From NCBI GenBank assembly GCA_032353305.1, contig JAUCNG010418466.1, positions 1 through 10,146 on the forward strand: 10,146 bases of DNA, written 5' to 3'. The notes below the pieces were generated by a model. That model did no database searches. It saw only the letters and a program-made list of their open reading frames with translations, and was not told the DNA's origin. Within the stretch, counting starts at the first letter, position 1. Every line of letters starts with the position of its first letter. Position numbers and translations under genes: made by a program. The DNA is from Cephalothrix spiralis (Eukaryota; Nemertea; Palaeonemertea; Archinemertea; Cephalotrichidae). Below are positions 5,041-10,146 of the stretch, one piece after another.

Positions 5041-7732
5041 CATCAATAACCGTATCATCACTGTTTGAATTCTCATCACTGTTGTTGACACATGTGTCGT
5101 CTGTATCTGCATCAGTTTCTTTCTTAGCTGATGAAAGAAATGTAACAAGTTTGTCCCAAAACTGATCATCATTCATTAGGAGGTATTTCTCATACTTAAG
5201 ATGCCTTTTGAAGAGTTCATCACTAAGTGCTACCTTAAGTATTTCCTCATTTTCCAAGATGCATATCAAGTATGAGCATCCTCTCTCAATATATTGCTCT
5301 GTTTTAGCAAAGTTAAATTCAGTACGACACCAATCGCTGTTTACGTAATCTTTCGTAATTATTGCTATCATAAAAGTACTGGTTCTCATTGCATGCTCTA
5401 TACTTTCAAATATATCCATGCCAATTAAAAAATCTTTATTGTGATTTATTACCGATATGTTTTGAGCTTCGAGTTTAGGAATTATGTTCCCTTGTATCAA
5501 ATCTATTGTCTCATCATTGGCTTTGTAGGACAAGAAAACATCCTTTTCTTTTACTTGTACTGGTTTTGTTAGTTCAGATCCTCTTTGAAATAATTGTCTC
5601 AATGATACTGATACGTTTGCAAATTCTCTGATTTTTTTGGAAATAGAATTAGAGTTTTTGGCGCCCCATATAAAGCATATAGATATAAGTAAACCTATAA
5701 TAAATACAGATATTTCGAGATATCCGATTATATTTAGAGCACCGGGCACTAAAAAGCATGCATACAACAGTGACACAGTTGGAAGAACCGTTATACTATT
5801 CCCCTTGACGATGTCTGGTTGACCACATTGAAGATGAAAGAATCTCACGTCTTTTTTAATTTCAACTATAATGTTATTCATTTTACTCATTTTGTCGCAG
5901 TCGCATGATAATGTATTTATATGTACATTATTGTTGATAAAGAAGTGGAGGCATCTATATGCTGTATCATTTTGACCTTCCATTTTCTGTATGAGCATAT
6001 TATTGAAGCAATACAAGTTTTTTATAGGGTTATCGTTTAAACTTAGTTGAGACACATATTTCTTATTTTCATCGAACATTTCTGAATTGAACAATTTCTC
6101 AAATGAAGTGTCATCGAAGGTATTGTTATCGAGTATCAATTTGACGTTTGCTGTTTGGGCAAAGAAATACTCCTCATTAAGGAAACCTATGTTATTTGAT
6201 TTCATGGAAAGAGTCTGTATCTGTGGATAGATAAGGGCATTTGGAATTTCTTTTAATTGGTTATAGCCTAAATCAAGTTCACCTAAATTTATCCACGAAC
6301 AATCATTAGGAGGAGAAGAAATAGCGTTTTGCATTTGACATTGAGATCCTTTTGAACTTACAAATGTATTCCTTGATAAATCCTTAATATTGTTCCATTT
6401 CAAATCTAATTTTGCCATGTTTTGTAGAGATCCAAAAACATTGTATTCTAATTTAGATATTTTGTTAAATGACATATCTAAATATGTCAATTTTGGAAAC
6501 TGTGAAAAGTCTGAACGTTTCATTATCATGAAATTATTTCCGTAGAGCACTAAAGTTTTAAGATTAAGTCCATTCTTGCAAATCCCAATTTCTGATAATC
6601 TATTGTTATTCAATTTGAGAATTGCAACATTTTTCAATGCCTGAATGCATGGAAATGATTCAATTTTATTTCTTGAAAGATCGAATTCTGTTATTAGTGA
6701 TGAGTTCATGAACGTAAACGGGACGACATTAACATAACTATGAGTGATGCCTAACTTGGCAATTGTTGTTTCTGTAACATTTTCTTCTGAACACGATTCT
6801 GGCAATGTCACTTTTTCAGGCAGTGATATATTTGTCAGAGATACATGCTGGAATTTGCCATTGAGTTTGCAGAGAATGTCACCAAAAGATAATCTTGAAT
6901 TACTAATGTAAATATTTAGATTTTTAGGCTCGTAATATTTATTATCCAGCTTAACGTATTTTCTTTTTCTTTTGTTGAAGTCCTTCCGTCCATCTAGTTC
7001 GTATTTTTGTCTCAAATTGTTTAAAATTGGAATTCGATTTAAATCACAATTTTCTATGGACAACGTCTTCAGATTCTTAGCTATATCTGTGAATTCAAAC
7101 GGATGGAAAGTACCTTCTTTTATATCAGCATTTTCTATTTTCAGTATTTGCAAACTATCCAATTTAGAGTTTTTGAAGGTACTTGTGAACATCGGAATTT
7201 GTCGATTAACGCCTTCAAATGTCAATATCTGAATCGAATTTCCAACTGTTATTTTCGTTGAATGAGAGCCCCAGATATCTGCGCCGTCTTTAAATTCTAA
7301 TTTTGTCACAGAAACAGCCTTCAAAATGTCTATCATAAATTTGTCTTGAATTCTACATTTCCTCACCTTTACGTCATATCTTGTGGCGTTTTCAAATGAG
7401 CTGTTTAAGTTTAAACCTTCTATGCCTTTGATTCCAAGTTTAGTATTTGCTGCCTTGCAATCAAAGTCGAAATGAACAGAGCTAATCTTTTGTCTAAAAA
7501 CACATTGCCGTTCACTTAAATCTGCTAAATCCTCAATAAATTTTTTTGAGACTAAAATTTCCCCAAGTTTCTGTGTTTTGCATATTAAATCATATCTGTT
7601 TGGAAGACATTTTCCAATACATTCGAAGCAGTTTCCTTGTTCACATTCAGTATAGTAAATTCCACTCTTCAACAATCCAAAAGACTTTGACTCTTGAATC
7701 ACCACTACCAGCATCAGAACAATGCTCTTAAT
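4940..7732 (-). CDS. Toll-like receptor, exon 2 (complete gene: LRR ectodomain, TM, TIR)
   Basis: This exon encodes all but the first two residues of a predicted 932-residue type I membrane receptor of the innate-immune TLR family. In order it shows the rest of the signal peptide (to about residue 21), a Cys-rich N-cap region (Cys about 32-52), a degenerate LRR region, about nine clear LxxLxLxxN repeats (about 348-575), a CxC-type LRR C-cap (Cys 596, 612, 614, 638), a TM helix (about 667-692), a TIR domain (733-868) and an acidic tail ending in TGA at 4942-4940. There is a single C-cap next to the membrane, as in vertebrate-type (single cysteine cluster) TLRs. The open frame continues upstream to an ATG at 7825, but I place the exon start at 7732: TTTCAG precedes ATT AAG AGC there, the paralogue has the same junction, and joining it to ATG GAG gives a proper hydrophobic signal peptide. 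Family assignment is firm. Ligand and pathway are not visible; TIR adaptor signalling is family knowledge. Confidence 0.93.
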   Translation of the reverse strand: MKSIVLMLVVVIQESKSFGLLKSGIYYTECEQGNCFECIGKCLPNRYDLICKTQKLGEILVSKKFIEDLADLSERQCVFRQKISSVHFDFDCKAANTKLGIKGIEGLNLNSSFENATRYDVKVRKCRIQDKFMIDILKAVSVTKLEFKDGADIWGSHSTKITVGNSIQILTFEGVNRQIPMFTSTFKNSKLDSLQILKIENADIKEGTFHPFEFTDIAKNLKTLSIENCDLNRIPILNNLRQKYELDGRKDFNKRKRKYVKLDNKYYEPKNLNIYISNSRLSFGDILCKLNGKFQHVSLTNISLPEKVTLPESCSEENVTETTIAKLGITHSYVNVVPFTFMNSSLITEFDLSRNKIESFPCIQALKNVAILKLNNNRLSEIGICKNGLNLKTLVLYGNNFMIMKRSDFSQFPKLTYLDMSFNKISKLEYNVFGSLQNMAKLDLKWNNIKDLSRNTFVSSKGSQCQMQNAISSPPNDCSWINLGELDLGYNQLKEIPNALIYPQIQTLSMKSNNIGFLNEEYFFAQTANVKLILDNNTFDDTSFEKLFNSEMFDENKKYVSQLSLNDNPIKNLYCFNNMLIQKMEGQNDTAYRCLHFFINNNVHINTLSCDCDKMSKMNNIIVEIKKDVRFFHLQCGQPDIVKGNSITVLPTVSLLYACFLVPGALNIIGYLEISVFIIGLLISICFIWGAKNSNSISKKIREFANVSVSLRQLFQRGSELTKPVQVKEKDVFLSYKANDETIDLIQGNIIPKLEAQNISVINHNKDFLIGMDIFESIEHAMRTSTFMIAIITKDYVNSDWCRTEFNFAKTEQYIERGCSYLICILENEEILKVALSDELFKRHLKYEKYLLMNDDQFWDKLVTFLSSAKKETDADTDDTCVNNSDENSNSDDTVIDATIVQVHHDEDSPNFELAYCSERQVETIPLLNS
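5135..5542 (-). other. TIR domain segment of the complete TLR (residues about 733-868)
   Basis: Box 1 is DVFLSY (733-738), matching the family's F/Y-D-x-F-x-S-Y start. The BB-loop region reads NHNKDFLIGMDI; the DFxPG pattern common in TLRs is DFLIG here (769-773), so isoleucine stands where proline is usual. A DWCRTEF motif follows in the middle of the domain, and box 3 is FW (860-861). The domain has full length, about 136 residues, and no internal stop, so it looks folded and functional apart from the box 2 change. Confidence 0.9.
5663..5740 (-). other. Transmembrane helix of the complete TLR (residues about 667-692)
   Basis: The segment from ALNIIGYLEISVFIIG through LLISICFIWGA is a hydrophobic stretch of about 26 residues. 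It lies between the LRR C-cap and a basic juxtamembrane region (KKIREF). A second hydrophobic patch just before it (LLYACFLVPG) may belong to the end of the C-cap or extend the helix boundary. The order matches a single-pass TLR. Confidence 0.85.
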
Positions 7733-8181
7733 CTGAAATGATAAATAGTAAAATGTTTGTCGAATGTCAATTAAAAAAATACAAAGTTCATCTATGTGGA
7801 GTTGATGGTTACCTTTATCAAACATATATAATAAACTTTATATATTGTGTGTTGCAGTGAAACAACGAAATAATCCCCACTGTGCGAGTAAGCAAATCTC
7901 ATCTCTGACACTCAAGAGTTTGATGGATTGCTTTGACAAAACTAGATAATTTTTGATTATAATTTCCAAGTACTATAAGAAATTTTTCATAAAATATATG
8001 AAACATATATTCCATTTTTCTAGACTGAGATCTCTGTCGTATCTATAACAGAAGGACGGGTTCAATTCGAAATGCGAAATGGTCATTAAAATATCCCCAA
8101 AATCATATTAAATTAATTATAATCCTGTATAAAATCATTCTTATAATGGTGTTCGAATAATTTTTCTAGGACAATTAGAAC

Positions 8182-8277
8182 AGGATTTAAAGTACATTTT
8201 AAAAACAAACAAAATATTTCGAAATAGATATGATTTTGTTATTTGTATGTTTATTTTTTAAATGTACTTTAAATCCT
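8182..8277. repeat. 96-bp hairpin-forming palindrome
   Basis: AGGATTTAAAGTACATTT (8182-8199) is the exact reverse complement of 8260-8277. The match continues inward with few gaps through AAACAAAC against GTTTATTT-type sequence. It lies in the intron of the complete TLR gene at the border of a GC-rich patch and may be a small foldback element or the edge of one. Confidence 0.7.
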
Positions 8278-8500
8278 TTTTAAATGGACGGAAAAATTGC
8301 GACCCCCAACGGTTTTGCATATTGACGGGTATAGTTGACCCCCACAAACTATATATTTCTGGAAAGGTCTTGGAAAATGCTGATCCCTCGGGGGTTTAGA
8401 TTTTTGCCCCACCCACTTGGTGGGGGTGGAGGGCAAAAAACATTTAGGGGATTTCCTTATTTTAAAAATCACGTTTTTTGCCCCCCACCCCCACCATGCT
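8278..8500. repeat. C/G-tract patch with repeated TTTTTGCCC motifs
   Basis: TTTTTGCCCCACCCAC at about 8401-8416 faces GTGGGGGTGGAGGGCAAAAAA at about 8420-8440, forming a hairpin. A third copy, TTTTTTGCCCCCCACCCCCACC, follows at about 8474-8495. Further C-tracts (GACCCCC) occur at about 8300 and 8337. The open frames here on both strands follow from this low-complexity sequence and do not look like genes. Probably an inserted repeat of unknown family. Confidence 0.5.
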
Positions 8501-8755
8501 TTATCCATTTTTCTCTCTCTCAACAAAATGTACTATGGTTCCTATAAATTGAAGTCAAGCAGTCATTTGACACCATGATTATTAACAATTTACGTAACTG
8601 TATAGTACGATCATTTTTGCCTTGAACGAGATTTGAAATAAATACACTCGTAATACTGTAATGTTATATATTTTAAAAATGTCGGTGAAGTATTTTGAAA
8701 ATATATAGGACGTGAATGTTCATGTCTGTCACTGTGTGATTTGAGAAATTCTTAC

Positions 8756-8761
8756 CTCCAT
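8756..8761 (-). CDS. Coding part of exon 1 (Met-Glu) of the complete Toll-like receptor gene
   Basis: ATG GAG is followed at once by GTAAGAATTT, a near-consensus 5' splice site (GT at 8755-8754). Joined in phase 0 to exon 2 at 7732 it gives MEIKSIVLMLVVVIQ..., a good signal-peptide start; exon 2 alone has only a short stretch after its internal ATG at 7714. A 30-base block around this exon (8735-8764) is identical at the matching place in the paralogue (3679-3708), and both paralogues carry a CAG|ATTAAGAG acceptor at exon 2. A CAG preceded by CTTTA ends at 8781, so the whole exon could be only 25 nt (8780-8756) if a further 5' UTR exon exists. This is predicted from sequence, with no transcript seen. 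Confidence 0.82.
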
Positions 8762-8850
8762 GTTGATATAATATTATTGACTGTAAAGTCAAGTATTTCA
8801 ATTAAAATCCAAGTTCAGTTCTTGACTTCCACGTTGTATTAAATATTCTG
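8762..8850 (-). promoter_or_regulatory. Candidate 5' flank/promoter of the complete TLR gene
   Basis: On the minus strand this reads AATATTTAATAC, then CGTGGAAGTCAAG, then GGATTTTAATTGAA, then CTTTACAG and ATATCAAC before the ATG. The order matches the flank of the truncated paralogue, which supports a shared duplicated control region. The AT-rich box is only TATA-like. The remaining 8851-9055 stretch is AT-rich with nothing further that I can support. Confidence 0.35.
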
Positions 8851-9055
8851 GTAATAAATTTCCACTTCGAAAAGAAATCAATATGAGCTATAGTTAAACA
8901 ATGATAAACCAAACTGAATAATGATTAATTAGTCAGAAATGGTAGGCCTGGCCTGATGGTAATTTATTATTTTAAATCAATAAATTTATTGATAAAAACA
9001 TAATTTTTACATATAAAAATAACATGTAATAATCTATAATTTATCTTGTTTCTAG

Positions 9056-9338
9056 GCATCAAAATGGCGTCGAAGAGGAAAACTGCAACATACCAAACTC
9101 TTCATCCGGGACATTTAACATCGCTACCATGATAGACCCTACATACAATAGACGTTCGCAGTATTTACAGCAAGTTGGAGAAGTACTAGATGAGTATGAG
9201 GATCCATTGCCGGCCTATAGGACAGGCCTTAACCTGAGGAGTACGTTACCCTATAGCCCCCCGAACCCCCTTTACGAAACCATCCCCATCCTATTAAACG
9301 GTACAGTACATGTAACTGAATGTTTTTCAGCGGCATGA
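9056..9338 (+). CDS. Exon-like open stretch, possible last exon of an unrecognised gene (tyrosine-rich tail)
   Basis: TTATCTTGTTTCTAG ends at 9055 and looks like a 3' splice site. From 9057 one frame runs open as HQNGVEEENCNIPNSSSGTF, then IATMIDPTYNRRSQYLQQV, then LDEYEDPLPAYRTG, then NPLYETIPI, to TGA at 9336-9338; an ATG lies at 9129. The segment is acidic and rich in tyrosines set in YEDP and NPLY contexts, which resembles cytoplasmic tails that bind SH2/PTB proteins. AATAAA at 9560-9565 could end a transcript. I do not recognise the family. Any upstream exons would have to lie across the TLR gene on the opposite strand or beyond it, so a stranded exon fragment is equally possible. A second frame from ATG 9064 is open for only 22 codons. 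Confidence 0.4.
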
Positions 9339-9559
9339 ACTCGTCTTGATGTAGTCTTGTTCTTTATACGTCTTTTAAGTTGAAAAGACTGGCCTGATTT
9401 GATACCTTGAGTTTATGGATATCGAAACAAATCCGTGTGAAACGTTCTTGAGGAATTAAAATTATGTATTTCCGAATTTATTTTAAATATAAAAAATGTT
9501 TATGAAACTTAGTAGGGCGGCCCTTCATTCTGGAAATCCTTGAAAAGTCGGATGTCAAT

Positions 9560-9565
9560 AATAAA
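9560..9565 (+). terminator. Candidate polyadenylation signal AATAAA
   Basis: A canonical AATAAA lies 222 bases after the TGA of the exon-like stretch on the plus strand. In AT-rich DNA the hexamer occurs often by chance, so it is weak support only. Confidence 0.25.
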
Positions 9566-9604
9566 AGCAAAACATTCATGGAAACAGCTTGGGGGTCATT
9601 GAAA

Positions 9605-10009
9605 AATTTGCTATATGAAGGTATAAAAATGTCAAAATATTAATTTCCACCTTTGCGATTTTCTTTCTTGTTATACCCCATTAAAAGTATGAATACTGAT
9701 TGAATTAAAATTTAAAACAACATATAATGGACCATTAAAAAAAAATTAGAATTGAAAATGGGGTGGCTGGTCAAAAATGGGGTGTAAAACATTTGCAAAA
9801 TTTGGCCAAAATTATTTGCATAGCAGAATTATTTTACAAAAAGTGCCAAAAATAGGCAGCGTGTGTTCAAACTTTTGCTTAGAAAAATTAGCAAAATAAG
9901 AAAAAATTGAAAAAAAAGTAGTTGAAAAAAATGCAATAGTTTAAATTTAGGGGGTAGGTTGGTACCAAATCCCACTCTACACTTTTTTCTAGCCTTCATA
10001 TAGCAAATT
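9605..10009. mobile_element. Putative small inverted-repeat element (about 405 bp)
   Basis: AATTTGCTATATGAAGG (9605-9621) is the exact reverse complement of 9993-10009. The arms do not extend beyond about 17-20 bases and no target-site duplication is clear. The interior is AT-rich with G-tract phrases (GGGGTGGCTGG, AATGGGGTGT, TTAGGGGGTAGG) and no open frame. It is MITE-like in size, but the boundaries are uncertain. Confidence 0.5.
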
Positions 10010-10025
10010 GTTTCCTTAACCCTAT

Positions 10026-10086
10026 TCAGGCCGGGCTATTTTACACCCTATTCGGGCCGGGGGGGGGGCCCGATTCGGCCCCCCCG
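10026..10086. repeat. G/C-tract direct repeat with hairpin
   Basis: CTATTCAGGCCGGG and CTATTCGGGCCGGG are two copies of one unit about 25 bases apart, the second running into a G-tract. That tract, GGGCCGGGGGGGGGGCCC, is followed by CGATTCGGCCCCCCCG and could form a hairpin. I see no gene between 9566 and the window end at 10146. Confidence 0.45.
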
Positions 10087-10146
10087 TGGTAAAATCGTAA
10101 ATAATGGCCGTAGATACACCAAATTTGGTACGAAGGTGTATCGTGA

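Larger units (their letters stand above)
7733..8755 (-). other. Intron 1 of the complete TLR gene
   Basis: This 1,023-base GT-AG intron splits the signal peptide after codon 2, in phase 0. Its acceptor tract reads ATTTATCATTTCAG. It holds the hairpin at 8182-8277 and the GC-tract patch at 8278-8500. The rest is AT-rich with no gene that I can support. The open frame running from 7825 into exon 2 is intronic read-through and should not be used as the protein start. Confidence 0.75.

Noticed and set aside
7733-7825. N-terminal extension of the complete TLR open frame from ATG 7825
   Set aside because: TTTCAG at 7738-7733 is a splice acceptor conserved in the paralogue. The extension has no counterpart there, and the ATG GAG exon gives a proper signal peptide.
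8269-8547. Open frames on both strands with Pro/Gly-rich translations
   Set aside because: They are produced by C- and G-tracts in a low-complexity repeat patch. Overlapping opposite frames with no start context or domain are not credible genes.
1-10146. CRISPR array, operon structure or bacterial defence system
   Set aside because: The introns, TLR architecture and AT-rich spacers are metazoan. The repeats present are inverted-repeat elements and dispersed words, with no regular repeat-spacer pattern.

Overview
The window looks like AT-rich metazoan nuclear DNA, with GT-AG introns, long AT-rich spacers and several short inverted-repeat elements. It is most plausibly from a lophotrochozoan invertebrate such as a bivalve mollusc. 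That placement is an inference from the receptor type and repeat style, because no species-diagnostic sequence is present.

The main content is a head-to-tail pair of paralogous Toll-like receptor (TLR) genes on the minus strand. The upstream gene is complete: a two-codon first exon (ATG GAG, 8761-8756), an intron of 1,023 bases, and one large exon (7732-4940). It encodes a predicted 932-residue receptor with signal peptide, leucine-rich repeat (LRR) ectodomain, cysteine-rich LRR C-cap, one transmembrane helix, a TIR domain and an acidic tail. The downstream gene has the same layout: ATG GAG at 3705-3700, a 2,092-base intron, and a large exon from 1607. Its similarity to the first gene stops abruptly near base 78, in the middle of the LRRs. 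A short unrelated tail and a TAA at 8-6 follow, so the membrane and TIR parts are missing from the window.

Between the two genes lies a relic of a TLR 3' end (4638-4748). It belongs to a tandem duplication of the last coding stretch plus 3' flank. The locus therefore shows three stages of local duplication: an intact gene, a truncated gene and a fragment.

The non-coding space holds several repeat-like structures. In the intron of the truncated gene there is a 927-bp element with G-tract terminal inverted repeats and an apparent 8-bp target-site duplication (1833-2759), and a long imperfect palindrome (3296-3623). A GC-rich inverted-repeat island lies at 4028-4215. The intron of the complete gene carries a 96-bp hairpin (8182-8277) followed by a C/G-tract patch (8278-8500). 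Near the right end a 17-bp perfect inverted repeat encloses about 400 bp (9605-10009), with a G-tract repeat at 10026-10086.

On the plus strand at 9056-9338 there is an exon-like open stretch with tyrosine motifs, a splice-acceptor-like start and a downstream AATAAA. I do not recognise its family. It is either the last exon of another gene or a stray exon fragment.
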